A stretch of 29,558 bases of DNA from Betaproteobacteria bacterium (lineage in GTDB: Bacteria; Pseudomonadota; Gammaproteobacteria; Burkholderiales; SG8-39): NCBI GenBank assembly GCA_005882235.1, contig VBCT01000035.1, forward strand, positions 1 through 29,558, read 5' to 3'. Shown here in pieces: positions 1 through 7,545 of the stretch. The number at the start of each line of letters is the position of its first letter. The stretch's first letter is position 1. The notes under the pieces are model-generated. The model was not told the DNA's origin and ran no database searches. It was given only the letters and a program-made list of their open reading frames with translations. Position numbers and translations under genes: made by a program.

Positions 1-532
1 CCGTCAGCATGCCGTCGCGGCCGATGTCGGTGTAGATGATCGCCTCGACGCCATAGTCCTGGAATTTCTTCGCGAGGTCCACCACGTCGTGACCGGTCAT
101 CTTGGACCAGCCTTCGACGGCGACTTTGCCGTCCTTGGCGTCGAGCGCCACGATGATGTGCCCGGAAAAAGCCGTGCATGCGTCTTGCAGGAAGCCCGGA
201 TTCTTCACCGCCGCCGTGCCGATGATGATGTAGCCGACCCCGAGGTCGAGATAGTGCTCGATCGTGTCCAGGTCGCGGATGCCACCGCCCAGCTGCACCG
301 GCGGAGAATCCCCGAGCGCCTGCAGAATCGCGCGGATGACGCTCTCGTTCTTGGGCTTGCCGGCCGCCGCGCCGTTCAGATCGACGAGATGCAGCCGGCG
401 CGCGCCTTCAGCCTTCCAATGCTCGGCCATGCTGACGGGATCTTCCGAGAACACCGTGGCGTCCCTCATCTTTCCCTGTTTCAGGCGGACGCAGTGCCCG
501 TCCTTGATGTCAAGCGCCGGAATGATCAGCAT
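1..532 (-). CDS. hisA: HisA, ProFAR isomerase (C-terminus beyond window edge)
   Basis: Encodes 1-(5-phosphoribosyl)-5-[(5-phosphoribosylamino)methylideneamino]imidazole-4-carboxamide isomerase, a cytoplasmic TIM-barrel enzyme that performs the Amadori rearrangement in histidine synthesis. Translating the minus strand from the ATG at 530-532 gives 177 codons with no stop. The protein starts MLIIPALDIKDG, where Asp8 is the usual catalytic aspartate, and continues with the phosphate-binding QLGGGIR segment and VALDAKDG, which carries the second catalytic acid. Family members are about 245 residues, so roughly the last 70 lie off the left edge, where hisF is expected. It follows hisH by 55 nt in the same orientation. 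The frame does not open and close inside the window, so this is a partial gene. Confidence 0.95.
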   Translation of the reverse strand, partial: MLIIPALDIKDGHCVRLKQGKMRDATVFSEDPVSMAEHWKAEGARRLHLVDLNGAAAGKPKNESVIRAILQALGDSPPVQLGGGIRDLDTIEHYLDLGVGYIIIGTAAVKNPGFLQDACTAFSGHIIVALDAKDGKVAVEGWSKMTGHDVVDLAKKFQDYGVEAIIYTDIGRDGMLT

Positions 533-587
533 TGAGTCGGGAAACAGCGCAAAGTCCCGGACAACCCGGGACGGCAGATGGAAAGAT

Positions 588-1223
588 TCAGGGATTCCAG
601 TTGAGGAAGTTGGCGAGTAACCGCAGGCCCGCAATATCGCTTTTTTCCGGGTGGAACTGTACCGCAAAAACATTATCCTGTGCCACCGCGCAGGTAAAGG
701 AGAGGCCGTAGTCGGTGGTGCCCCGTATCAAGGCGGCCTCCCCCGTCTGCGGAAAGTAGCTGTGAACGAAATAGAACCGGCTGCCGTCCGCGATACCCGA
801 CCACAGGGCGTGGGATGCGGCCTGTTTCACGCGGTTCCAGCCGATGTGAGGAACCTTGAGCTTGTTTCCTTCAGAGTCGACCATGGCCTCGGCGGGAAAA
901 CGGCGCACCGCCCCCGGGAGGAGCGCGAGTCCGGCCACTCCGCCTTCGTCGCTGCGTTCGAAGAGCATCTGAAGGCCGATGCAGATTCCCAGAAACGGTC
1001 GGCTGCGGGCCGCGGCCAGGACCGCCGGACGCAGTCCACGCGCATCCATCTCGCGCATGCAATCGGGCATCGCGCCCTGGCCCGGAAATACGACGCGGTC
1101 GGCGCCCGCCACGCGCGCCGGATCGGAGGTCACCTCGACCCTCGCGTGCGGCGCGACATGCTCCACCGCCTTGGAAACGGAGTGGAGATTCCCCATGCCG
1201 TAATCGACAACCGCGACGCGCAT
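588..1223 (-). CDS. hisH: HisH, glutaminase subunit of imidazole glycerol phosphate synthase
   Basis: Class I glutamine amidotransferase that hydrolyses glutamine and channels ammonia to HisF, which makes IGP and AICAR. The 211-residue protein shows the oxyanion-strand motif PGQGAMPDCM, the nucleophile elbow GICIGLQ with Cys81, and the His191/Glu193 pair in QFHPEKS, so the catalytic triad is complete. I start at the ATG at 1221-1223 (MRVAVVDYGMGN), because it aligns with the family N-terminus. The open frame runs further upstream, but into hisB. The gene begins 23 nt after the hisB stop. The partner HisF is expected just past the left edge of the window. Confidence 0.96.
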   Translation of the reverse strand: MRVAVVDYGMGNLHSVSKAVEHVAPHARVEVTSDPARVAGADRVVFPGQGAMPDCMREMDARGLRPAVLAAARSRPFLGICIGLQMLFERSDEGGVAGLALLPGAVRRFPAEAMVDSEGNKLKVPHIGWNRVKQAASHALWSGIADGSRFYFVHSYFPQTGEAALIRGTTDYGLSFTCAVAQDNVFAVQFHPEKSDIAGLRLLANFLNWNP

Positions 1224-1246
1224 TGCAGAGTCAGTCGGGAAAGAGC

Positions 1247-1840
1247 CTAGAGCGTGCCCTTCGTGGATGGGACGGTTCCTTCGGCGCGCGGATCCGGCTC
1301 CAGCGCCATGCGTAGAGCACGCGCGAACGCCTTGAACATCGTTTCGCACTGATGATGCGCGTTGTCACCACGCAGGTTGTCGATGTGCAGCGTCACCTGC
1401 GCGTGGTTCGCGAAACCCTGAAAGAATTCGTGCACCAGATCCACGTCGAACTCGCCGATCAGCGCGCGCTTGAACTGGACGTGGTACTCGAGACCTGGCC
1501 GGCCGGAGAAATCGATCACGACGCGCGACAGCGCCTCGTCGAGCGGTACGTAGGCATGCCCGTAACGCCGAATGCCTCTCTTGTCGCCGACCGCGCGCGC
1601 CACCGCCTGGCCCAGCGTGATCCCGATGTCTTCGACCGTATGATGCGCGTCCACCTGCAGGTCGCCTTTCGCCCGAATATCGAGATCGAGCATGCCGTGG
1701 CGCGCAACCTGTTCGAGCATGTGATCGAAAAACGGAATGCCGGTCGCCAGGGTCGCCCGTCCGCTGCCATCGACGTTGACCGAAAGGGCGATCTGCGTTT
1801 CGGTGGTCTTGCGGTCGGCGGTTGCGGCGCGCGGGGGCAT
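1247..1840 (-). CDS. hisB: HisB, imidazoleglycerol-phosphate dehydratase (monofunctional)
   Basis: Manganese-dependent dehydration of imidazole glycerol phosphate to imidazole acetol phosphate. The 197-residue protein is the single-domain form, without the histidinol-phosphatase domain fused to it in enteric bacteria. Both halves of the internally duplicated fold carry their metal-binding signature: DAHHTVED at 64-71 and NAHHQCE at 160-166. FFDHML sits near residue 38. The product feeds HisC, encoded 34 nt upstream in the operon. A separate histidinol-phosphate phosphatase must be encoded elsewhere. The ATG start with MPPRAAT fits usual lengths of 195-200 residues. Confidence 0.97.
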   Translation of the reverse strand: MPPRAATADRKTTETQIALSVNVDGSGRATLATGIPFFDHMLEQVARHGMLDLDIRAKGDLQVDAHHTVEDIGITLGQAVARAVGDKRGIRRYGHAYVPLDEALSRVVIDFSGRPGLEYHVQFKRALIGEFDVDLVHEFFQGFANHAQVTLHIDNLRGDNAHHQCETMFKAFARALRMALEPDPRAEGTVPSTKGTL

Positions 1841-1874
1841 TGCGGTGAGCTTCAGCGCGATAGCCTACACGAAA

Positions 1875-2951
1875 TCAGCCCGCGGCGAGCGCTTCCGCGA
1901 GCGCGGCAAGACATCGCCGATTCTCCTCCGGCGTCCCGATGGTGAGTCGGACGCAATGATGGAGCAGCGGCACTCCGGTATGGAGGTTCTTCACGAGAAC
2001 GCCACGGCGCCGCATGCCCTCGAAGACCCGGTGGGCGTCGGGAACGCGAATCAGGATGAAATTCGCGTCGCTCGGAAAAACGGTCACCTCGGGCAGCTTG
2101 CGCAGCGCGCCGTCCAGGCGCTCGCGCTCCGCGCTGATACTCCGCGCCTGCGCGTCGAGCACGTCGTAGTGCGCCAGAACGCGCTCGGCGACCACGTGGG
2201 TGAGCACGTTGACGTTGTAGGGGGGCCGCACCTTGTCGAATTCGCGGATCCACTCCGGCCGCCCGACCGCATAACCGAGCCGAATGCCCGCGAGTCCAAG
2301 CTTCGACAGAGTGCGCATGATCACCAGATTCGGAAATTCTGCCAGCCGCGCCATGAAGGTCTTGCGGCCGAAGGCGTGATAGGCCTCGTCGATCACGACC
2401 AGGCCCGGCGCCGCGGCCACGATCGTGGCGATCGCCTCCTCCGAGAACAGGTTGCCCGCCGGATTGTTGGGATAGGCGATGAACACCACCGCGGGCCGGT
2501 GCTCGGCCAAGGCGCGCAGAAAAACGTCGGGGTCGAGCGTGAAGTCCGGGTTGAGGAGCACTCCGACATAACGCAGTCCCGCGAGCTGCGTGTACACGCT
2601 GAACATAACGAAGCTGGGGCGGGGCGCGAGTACCACGGCCCCCGGGCGGGCCACGCTTTGGGCGATGATGTGAATGATCTCGTCCGAGCCGTTGCCGAGA
2701 AGAATGTCGTACTCGGGGCCGATTCCCATCACTTCGCGCAGACGCTTCATCAGCGCTGGCGCGGTCGGATCGGGATAGCGATTGATCTCCGCGTCTGCCA
2801 CGGCTTCTCCGATCTCGCGCCGCAGGGTCTCCGGCAACCGGTACGGGTTTTCCATCGCGTCGAGCTTGACCAGTCCTTCCGCGGGGACGACGGTGTACGC
2901 GCTCATCGCGCGGACATCGTCGCGGATGACTTGTTCAGGACCTGCCCTCAC
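1875..2951 (-). CDS. hisC: HisC, histidinol-phosphate aminotransferase
   Basis: PLP-dependent fold-type I aminotransferase that converts imidazole acetol phosphate and glutamate to histidinol phosphate. In the 358 residues one sees ENPY (34-37), NGSDE near 87, YPNNPAG (160-166), DEAYHAF (188-194) and RTLSKLGLAG, with Lys217 as the expected Schiff-base lysine, followed by RLGY. The start is GTG at 2949-2951, and its GTGA overlaps the hisD stop codon by 4 nt, which indicates translational coupling. Aminotransferases of this family sometimes accept aromatic substrates, but the position between hisD and hisB supports the histidine role. Confidence 0.96.
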   Translation of the reverse strand: MRAGPEQVIRDDVRAMSAYTVVPAEGLVKLDAMENPYRLPETLRREIGEAVADAEINRYPDPTAPALMKRLREVMGIGPEYDILLGNGSDEIIHIIAQSVARPGAVVLAPRPSFVMFSVYTQLAGLRYVGVLLNPDFTLDPDVFLRALAEHRPAVVFIAYPNNPAGNLFSEEAIATIVAAAPGLVVIDEAYHAFGRKTFMARLAEFPNLVIMRTLSKLGLAGIRLGYAVGRPEWIREFDKVRPPYNVNVLTHVVAERVLAHYDVLDAQARSISAERERLDGALRKLPEVTVFPSDANFILIRVPDAHRVFEGMRRRGVLVKNLHTGVPLLHHCVRLTIGTPEENRRCLAALAEALAAG

Positions 2952-4267
2952 GGCTTGTCCTCGGAATCTCCCTCAAGCCTCAGCTCGGCCGAGCGCGCGT
3001 GCGCCTGCAAGCCCTCGCCTCGCGCGAGCGTAGCCGCGAGGCGCCCGAGGCTTTGCGCCCCTTTGCGTGAGACCGAAATGACGCTCGAGCGCTTCTGAAA
3101 GTCGTACACCCCCAGGGGTGAGGAAAACCGGGCCGTGCGCGAAGTCGGCAGCACGTGGTTGGGCCCCGCGCAATAGTCGCCCAGAGCCTCGGAAGTATGA
3201 CGGCCCAGGAAAATCGCGCCCGCGTGGCGGATCCTCTTCAGCCACTTCCTCGGTTCCGCAACCGAGAGCTCCAGGTGCTCGGGAGCGATCCGGTTGGCGA
3301 TGTCGCAGGCTTCTTCCAGACTCCGGGTCCGGATGAGCGCTCCGCGCCGCGCGAGCGACGCCGCGATCACGTGCCGCCGCGGCATCGCGGAGAGCAGCTT
3401 CCCGGCGCTCGTCGCCACACGCTCGATGAAGTCCGCGTCGGGACAAAGAAGGATGGCCTGCGCCGATTCGTCGTGTTCGGCCTGGGAAAACAGGTCCATC
3501 GCGATCCAGTCGGGATCGGTCGCGCCGTCACAGATGATGAGGATCTCCGAAGGCCCGGCGATCATGTCGATACCCACCGTGCCGAATACGCGGCGCTTCG
3601 CCGCCGCCACATAAGCGTTGCCCGGACCCACGATCTTGTCCACCTGCGGGATGCTCTGCGTGCCGTAGGCGAGCGCTGCGATCGCTTGCGCGCCGCCGAT
3701 GGTGAGCACGCGATCGACGCCGGCGATCGCCGCCGCCGCGAGTACCAGGGGGTTGCGCTCGCCGGAGGGCGTCGGCACCACCATGACAAGCTCCCCGACG
3801 CCCGCGACTTTCGCAGGCAGAGCGTTCATCAGCACCGAGGACGGATAGGCTGCCTTGCCGCCGGGCACGTACAGCCCGGCTCGTTCGAGCGGCGTGATCC
3901 GCTGGCCGAGAGCCGTGCCGTCGGCTTCGGTGAATTGCCACGATGTTGCGCGCTGGCGCGCGTGGAAGCGGCGTATGCGCGCCGCGGCCTGCTCGAGCGC
4001 CTTGCGCTGCCCGGGTTCCAGCCGCGAGCGCGCCTTTTCGAGCTCGCGTCGCGAGATCTCCAGATCGGCCACGCGCGCAACCTTGAGCCGATCGAGACGC
4101 TCCGTGTACTCGAGCACTGCGGCGTCGCCGCGCGCGCGAACGTCGTCGCAGATCGCCGCGACCGCGCGCTCTACTTCCCCGTCCAGGGCCGAGTCGAATG
4201 CAATGAGCTTCGCAAGCAGCTCGCCGAAACCGGCTTGGACGGTCGAGAGACGTGCGATCTCAGGCAT
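2948..4267 (-). CDS. hisD: HisD, histidinol dehydrogenase
   Basis: Zinc enzyme that makes the last two NAD-dependent oxidations, from L-histidinol to L-histidine. I choose the ATG at 4265-4267 (MPEIARLST), giving 439 residues, close to the family norm. The longer open frame to 4387 lies inside hisG. Numbering from this start, the expected zinc ligands are present: Gln262 and His265 in SQAEHDE, Asp364 in ALGDYCAGPNH, and His423 near the C-terminus. The catalytic Glu330-His331 pair is in IAPEHLE. PGGKAAYPSS (135-144) and GPGNAYV (214-220) are also family hallmarks. The start overlaps the end of hisG by 8 nt. Confidence 0.97.
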   Translation of the reverse strand: MPEIARLSTVQAGFGELLAKLIAFDSALDGEVERAVAAICDDVRARGDAAVLEYTERLDRLKVARVADLEISRRELEKARSRLEPGQRKALEQAAARIRRFHARQRATSWQFTEADGTALGQRITPLERAGLYVPGGKAAYPSSVLMNALPAKVAGVGELVMVVPTPSGERNPLVLAAAAIAGVDRVLTIGGAQAIAALAYGTQSIPQVDKIVGPGNAYVAAAKRRVFGTVGIDMIAGPSEILIICDGATDPDWIAMDLFSQAEHDESAQAILLCPDADFIERVATSAGKLLSAMPRRHVIAASLARRGALIRTRSLEEACDIANRIAPEHLELSVAEPRKWLKRIRHAGAIFLGRHTSEALGDYCAGPNHVLPTSRTARFSSPLGVYDFQKRSSVISVSRKGAQSLGRLAATLARGEGLQAHARSAELRLEGDSEDKP

Positions 4268-4919
4268 GCGTCGCCGCGGCTTTCGTGAACTGGTCGAGGA
4301 GCGGCTGGATGGCGTCGCGCTTGAGTTTGAGCGCAGCCTGGTTGACGATGAGGCGGGCGCTGATCGGTCGGATCTCCTCGACCGCACGCAAGCGATTGGC
4401 GCGCAAGGTATCGCCGCTCGAGACCAGATCGACGATCGCGTCGGCGAGACCCACGAGCGGCGCGAGTTCCATCGAGCCGTAGAGCCGGATCAGATCGACG
4501 TGCACGCCTTTGGCCGCAAAGTGCTCGCGTGCGGTCTGCATGTACTTGGTCGCCACGCGCAGCCGCGCGCCCTGGCGCACGGCGCCCGCATAGTCGAAGC
4601 CTTCCGGAACGGCGACCATCATGCGGCACGATGCGATGCCGAGGTCGAGCGGCTGGTACAGTCCCTCGCCGCCGTGCTCAAGAAGCACGTCCTTGCCTGC
4701 GACGCCGAGCTCGGACGCACCGTACTGGACGTAAGTCGGAACATCGGCTGCACGCACGATGAGCAGCCGCAGGTCGCGGCGGCTCGTGCTCAGAATGAGT
4801 TTGCGCGAGGTGTCCGGATTGTCGAGCGTCTCGATCCCCGCTGCGGCAAGCAGCGGTAGAGTCTCATCGAAAATCCGGCCCTTGGAGAGCGCGAGGGTGA
4901 TCACGGTTGAATCGGCCAA
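4260..4919 (-). CDS. hisG: HisG, ATP phosphoribosyltransferase, short form
   Basis: First committed step of histidine synthesis, condensing ATP with PRPP. The protein is 219 residues and ends soon after the catalytic domain, so it is the short HisG-S type that lacks the C-terminal ACT-like regulatory domain. Such enzymes work as a hetero-octamer with HisZ, which is not in this window. Visible motifs are ITLALSKGRI at the N-terminus, GVAGKDVL, and the PRPP-binding stretch ending in DLVSSGDTL. The annotated start is TTG at 4917-4919. A GTG at 4902-4904 gives an N-terminus VITLALSKG, closer to relatives, and is equally plausible. Neither has a clear ribosome binding site. It is the first his gene, 109 nt after murA. 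Confidence 0.95.
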   Translation of the reverse strand: MADSTVITLALSKGRIFDETLPLLAAAGIETLDNPDTSRKLILSTSRRDLRLLIVRAADVPTYVQYGASELGVAGKDVLLEHGGEGLYQPLDLGIASCRMMVAVPEGFDYAGAVRQGARLRVATKYMQTAREHFAAKGVHVDLIRLYGSMELAPLVGLADAIVDLVSSGDTLRANRLRAVEEIRPISARLIVNQAALKLKRDAIQPLLDQFTKAAATHA

Positions 4920-4930
4920 AAAAAGATTTT

Positions 4931-4957
4931 ACCGCAAAGAACGCGAAGACCGCGAAG
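4931..4957 (+). repeat. Three tandem degenerate 9-bp units upstream of hisG
   Basis: Three consecutive units, ACCGCAAAG, AACGCGAAG and ACCGCGAAG, occupy the short murA-hisG gap, 12 nt upstream of the hisG TTG codon. They differ at only one or two positions each. Read on the minus strand, the direction of hisG transcription, they become a pyrimidine-rich series of CTTCGCG-like blocks followed by TAAAAT. No function is assigned. Confidence 0.7.
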
Positions 4958-4978
4958 GAAAACCTTATTTTTCATGAC

Positions 4979-4997
4979 GTTCCGAAAATTCCGGAAC
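4979..4997. repeat. Inverted repeat in the murA-hisG gap
   Basis: GTTCCG and CGGAAC are perfect 6-bp arms around a 7-nt AAAATTC centre. No T-run follows in the direction of transcription, so it does not look like an intrinsic terminator. A binding site or an mRNA hairpin ahead of hisG is possible. Confidence 0.5.
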
Positions 4998-5012
4998 GGT
5001 TCCAGCGTCTCT

Positions 5013-5029
5013 AGCTGCTATTCGCAGCT
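5013..5029. repeat. Hairpin overlapping the murA stop codon
   Basis: AGCTGC and GCAGCT form a perfect 6-bp stem with a 5-nt loop, reaching the first base of the murA stop codon (5029-5031). It lacks a following T-tract on the minus strand. It could stabilise the murA mRNA end or separate murA from his expression. Confidence 0.45.
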
Positions 5030-6282
5030 CAAGGAACCCGCTTGATACGCGCACCCAACTGCGCGAGCTTCTCCTCGATGCACTCGTAGCCGCGATCGAG
5101 GTGATAGATCCGATCGACTCGGGTCTCACCTTCGGCAACCAGACCCGCGATGACGAGGCTCGCCGAGGCACGCAAGTCGGTCGCCATGACGGTCGCGCCC
5201 TGCAGCTTCGGAACGCCGCGCACGATCGCCGTGTTTCCCGAGATCTCGATGTCGGCGCCGAGACGCTGTATTTCCAGGGCATGCATGAACCGGTTCTCGA
5301 AAATGGTCTCGGTGATGACGGCAGTGCCTTCCGCTATCGCGTCGAGCGCCATCAGCTGCGCCTGCATGTCGGTCGGGAACGCCGGATAGGGAGCGGTCCG
5401 GACATTGACCCCCTTGGGCCTCCCCCGCATGGTGAGCGAGAGCTTTGCGTCACCCACGAGCAGCTCCGCGCCCGCTTCGCGCAGTTTTTCGAGCACCGCG
5501 TCGAGAATCCCGGCGTTCGTGCCGTGCAGCGTGACTCGGCCCCCGGTCGCTGCGGCCGCCGCGAGGAAGGTTCCGGTTTCGATGCGGTCGGGCATGATGC
5601 GATGCTGCGCCCCGTGCAGCCGGGCTACGCCTTCGATCGTGATCACGTCGGTTCCTGCCCCTCTGATTCGCGCCCCCATTTCCGAGAGGCAGTGGGCAAG
5701 GTCCACGACTTCGGGTTCGCGCGCGGCATTCTCGAGCGTGGTCGTACCCTCGGCAAGGCAGGCCGCCATCATGAGGTTCTCGGTCCCCGTGACCGTCACC
5801 AGATCCATCAGGATGCGGGCCGCTTTCAGCCGCTTTGCCTTCGCCGAGATGTAACCCTGCTCGACCGATATTTCGGCGCCGAGTGCCGCGAGCCCCTTGA
5901 CGTGCAAGTCCACCGGGCGCGTCCCGATGGCACATCCACCAGGGAGCGACACTCGAGCCTCGCCGCAGCGCGCGAGGAGCGGCCCGAGAACCAGGATCGA
6001 AGCGCGCATGGTCTTCACCAGGTCGTAAGGGGCGAGCGGATCGGACAGACGCTCCGCCCTCAGGGACAAACCCAGCCGGTCGTCGAGCGAGACTTCCACC
6101 CCCATTTGCGCGAGCAGCCGGAGCATGGTGCTCACGTCCCTCAGGTGCGGCACGTTGGAAAGCGTGAGCTGCTCGCTGGTCAGCAACGCGGCGCACATAA
6201 GCGGGAGCGCCGCATTCTTCGCGCCCGAAACCCGGATCTCACCCGAGAGCGAAACGCCTCCCTGGATGATGAGCTTATCCAT
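5029..6282 (-). CDS. murA: MurA, UDP-N-acetylglucosamine 1-carboxyvinyltransferase
   Basis: Transfers enolpyruvate from PEP to UDP-GlcNAc, the first committed cytoplasmic step of peptidoglycan synthesis. The 417-residue length is standard. The N-terminal SGAKNAALP motif holds Lys22-Asn23, and the active-site loop reads PGGCAIGTRP with Cys117. This is the fosfomycin-sensitive Cys form, not the resistant Asp variant. Both inside-out alpha/beta barrel halves are intact. The ATG at 6280-6282 overlaps the bolA stop by 8 nt. A bolA-murA-hisG order is common in proteobacteria. Confidence 0.98.
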   Translation of the reverse strand: MDKLIIQGGVSLSGEIRVSGAKNAALPLMCAALLTSEQLTLSNVPHLRDVSTMLRLLAQMGVEVSLDDRLGLSLRAERLSDPLAPYDLVKTMRASILVLGPLLARCGEARVSLPGGCAIGTRPVDLHVKGLAALGAEISVEQGYISAKAKRLKAARILMDLVTVTGTENLMMAACLAEGTTTLENAAREPEVVDLAHCLSEMGARIRGAGTDVITIEGVARLHGAQHRIMPDRIETGTFLAAAAATGGRVTLHGTNAGILDAVLEKLREAGAELLVGDAKLSLTMRGRPKGVNVRTAPYPAFPTDMQAQLMALDAIAEGTAVITETIFENRFMHALEIQRLGADIEISGNTAIVRGVPKLQGATVMATDLRASASLVIAGLVAEGETRVDRIYHLDRGYECIEEKLAQLGARIKRVP

Positions 6283-6511
6283 CCGCCGCTTCTTCGGGGG
6301 TCAGCGTATGCATCGACAGGGCGTGAATCTCCTCCCGCATGCGCTCGCCGAGCGCAGCGTACACGAGCCGATGCCGCTGGACCCGGCTCTTGCCGCGGAA
6401 CGCTTCGCTCACGATGAGCACCTCGAAGTGCTCTCCGTCGCCCACGACGCGCACCTCACCGCACCGCAGCCCTTTCTCGATGTAGCTTTGAACCTGCTCC
6501 GGCGTCACCAT
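6275..6511 (-). CDS. BolA/IbaG-family protein
   Basis: Small BolA-like protein of 78 residues from the ATG at 6509-6511 (MVTPEQVQSY). The fold is suggested by the pattern HFEVLIVSEAFRGKSRVQRHRLVYAAL, in which the second half is the typical BolA helix and C-terminal HALSMHTLTPEE. Residues of the BolA family, usually with a monothiol glutaredoxin, handle iron-sulfur clusters. The member beside murA in enterics is IbaG, so this is the likely orthologue. Its ribosome binding site (GAGAGG, 7 nt before the ATG) lies inside the truncated ABC-ATPase stub immediately upstream. I stop short of a symbol because BolA and IbaG are hard to separate by eye. Confidence 0.92.
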   Translation of the reverse strand: MVTPEQVQSYIEKGLRCGEVRVVGDGEHFEVLIVSEAFRGKSRVQRHRLVYAALGERMREEIHALSMHTLTPEEAADG

Positions 6512-6512
6512 G

Positions 6513-6599
6513 CTAGTGCCTCTCGAGATCGATGCCGGAGAGCGCTTGCAACTCGCCGAAGCGCTTGTGGACGTCGCGGACTTCGATCGCGGCAGGCAT
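6513..6599 (-). pseudogene. N-terminal stub of an ABC-transporter ATPase gene
   Basis: A 28-codon frame, from the ATG at 6597-6599 to TAG at 6513-6515, reads MPAAIEVRDVHKRFGELQAL then SGIDLERH. This is a clear match to the first strand and loop of an ABC ATPase (Y/F-G-x-x-x-A-L-x-G-I-D-L). The frame stops just where the segment leading to Walker A should begin. The TAG lies 1 nt before the bolA ATG. I know that many betaproteobacteria carry a YadG/YadH-type ABC ATPase and permease between mlaB and bolA, so this looks like the scar of an internal deletion. It may still be translated and could help couple mlaB to bolA. Confidence 0.75.
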
Positions 6600-6624
6600 G
6601 CCGGTGGGTCGCCCGCGCGAAAGA

Positions 6625-6912
6625 TCAGGTGGAAGCCGACTGAAGCAGCTCGGAGACTCCGTAGAGCTTGGCGAGATTCTGCATCGCAGCAGGCAAGTTG
6701 GCGAGGCGCAGTCCGCTCCTCGTTTGTGCGGCCCGACGCAGCCACTCCAGGGCAAGGGCCACCGCGGCGGAATCGACTTCGGTCACGTTGCGAAAATCAA
6801 CCACGCGCGCGCCCTGCCGCAGATGTTCTTCCGCTAGCCCGACCAGCCCCGGTACGGTATCAAGCGTCACCGGGCCTTCGAGGATGAGCGAGTCGCCCTC
6901 GCGTCGGATCAC
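6625..6912 (-). CDS. mlaB: MlaB-like STAS-domain protein
   Basis: A STAS-domain protein of 95 residues, the cytoplasmic component that binds MlaF and supports MlaFEDB complex activity. The GTG start at 6910-6912 overlaps the mlaC stop (GTGA), giving VIRREGDSLILEGPVTL. The conserved STAS segment is VVDFRNVTEVDSAAVAL, with the Ser of DSA where anti-sigma-antagonist-like proteins carry their conserved Ser/Thr. Longer upstream frames overlap mlaC and are not supported. Sequence similarity in MlaB proteins is low, so operon position carries much of the call. Confidence 0.88.
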   Translation of the reverse strand: MIRREGDSLILEGPVTLDTVPGLVGLAEEHLRQGARVVDFRNVTEVDSAAVALALEWLRRAAQTRSGLRLANLPAAMQNLAKLYGVSELLQSAST

Positions 6913-7529
6913 GCTTTGCCTGCTTTCGAGCGCTCTGGCTGGCGGTTTTTCGCAGCGAGCGATTTGATCAGACCGTCCACGCCGTGCTCGCGAACCTCGC
7001 CGGCGAAGGTGTCGCGGTAGGTCGTAACCAAGCTCACCCCTCCGACCTTGACGTCGTAGACCTTCCACCCGTCGGGAGTTTTTTCCATCTCGTAGTCGAT
7101 GGAAACGGGCTGGGATGACCCCGATGGCTTCACTTCGGATCTCACGGTGACCTCGGTATCCTCGGGCTTGGCGCGCAGGGGCTTGTAATCGATCTGCTGG
7201 TCGCGGTAATTGGAGATCGCCGTCGAATAGGTCCGAACCAGCAGCGTCTTGAATTCGCCGGCGAGAACCTTTTGCTGCTCCGGCGAGGCGAGCCGCCAGT
7301 TGCGCGCCATGGCGATCCGGGTCATCCGGATGAAGTCGAAATGCGGCACGACCTTGGTCTCGATCAGATCGACGACCTTTTTCGAGTCTCCCGCCTGAAT
7401 GTCCTTGTCCTTCTTGAGGATGGCGACGACCTCCTCGCTGATTGATTTCACGAGGACGTCGGGCGCGGGCTGCTGGGCTTGCGCGACGGGAATCAGCAAT
7501 GCAAAGAGCAAGCAGGAAGAGATTTTCAT
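6909..7529 (-). CDS. mlaC: MlaC, periplasmic phospholipid carrier
   Basis: Soluble periplasmic shuttle carrying phospholipid between the outer-membrane MlaA complex and the inner-membrane MlaFEDB. From the ATG at 7527-7529 the product is 206 residues. It has a Sec signal peptide (MKISSCLLFALLIPVAQA, cleavage after Ala18) and the family pattern VVPHFDFIRMTRIAMARNWR followed by EFKTLLVRTYSTAI. The C-terminal half has the YEMEKTPDGWKVYDVKVGGVSLV strand pattern typical of MlaC. The gene lies 16 nt after the mlaA stop. The open frame extends far upstream but overlaps mlaA antiparallel-frame codons and is not used. Confidence 0.96.
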   Translation of the reverse strand: MKISSCLLFALLIPVAQAQQPAPDVLVKSISEEVVAILKKDKDIQAGDSKKVVDLIETKVVPHFDFIRMTRIAMARNWRLASPEQQKVLAGEFKTLLVRTYSTAISNYRDQQIDYKPLRAKPEDTEVTVRSEVKPSGSSQPVSIDYEMEKTPDGWKVYDVKVGGVSLVTTYRDTFAGEVREHGVDGLIKSLAAKNRQPERSKAGKA

Positions 7530-7545
7530 GGCGATAGGACTCTGG

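Noticed and set aside
1737..3098. Long plus-strand open frame of 453 codons opposite hisB-hisC
   Set aside because: It is antisense to genes with complete catalytic motifs, has no recognisable domain, and similar antisense frames occur across the GC-rich his cluster.
3155..4288. Plus-strand frame of 377 codons opposite hisD
   Set aside because: Arg/His-rich composition is typical of antisense GC-rich frames; hisD on the other strand has all zinc ligands.
4979..5029. Two hairpins after murA as an intrinsic terminator
   Set aside because: Neither has a T-tract on the minus strand; kept only as inverted repeats.
5101..6417. Plus-strand frame of 438 codons opposite murA and bolA
   Set aside because: No family resemblance and wholly antisense to intact murA.
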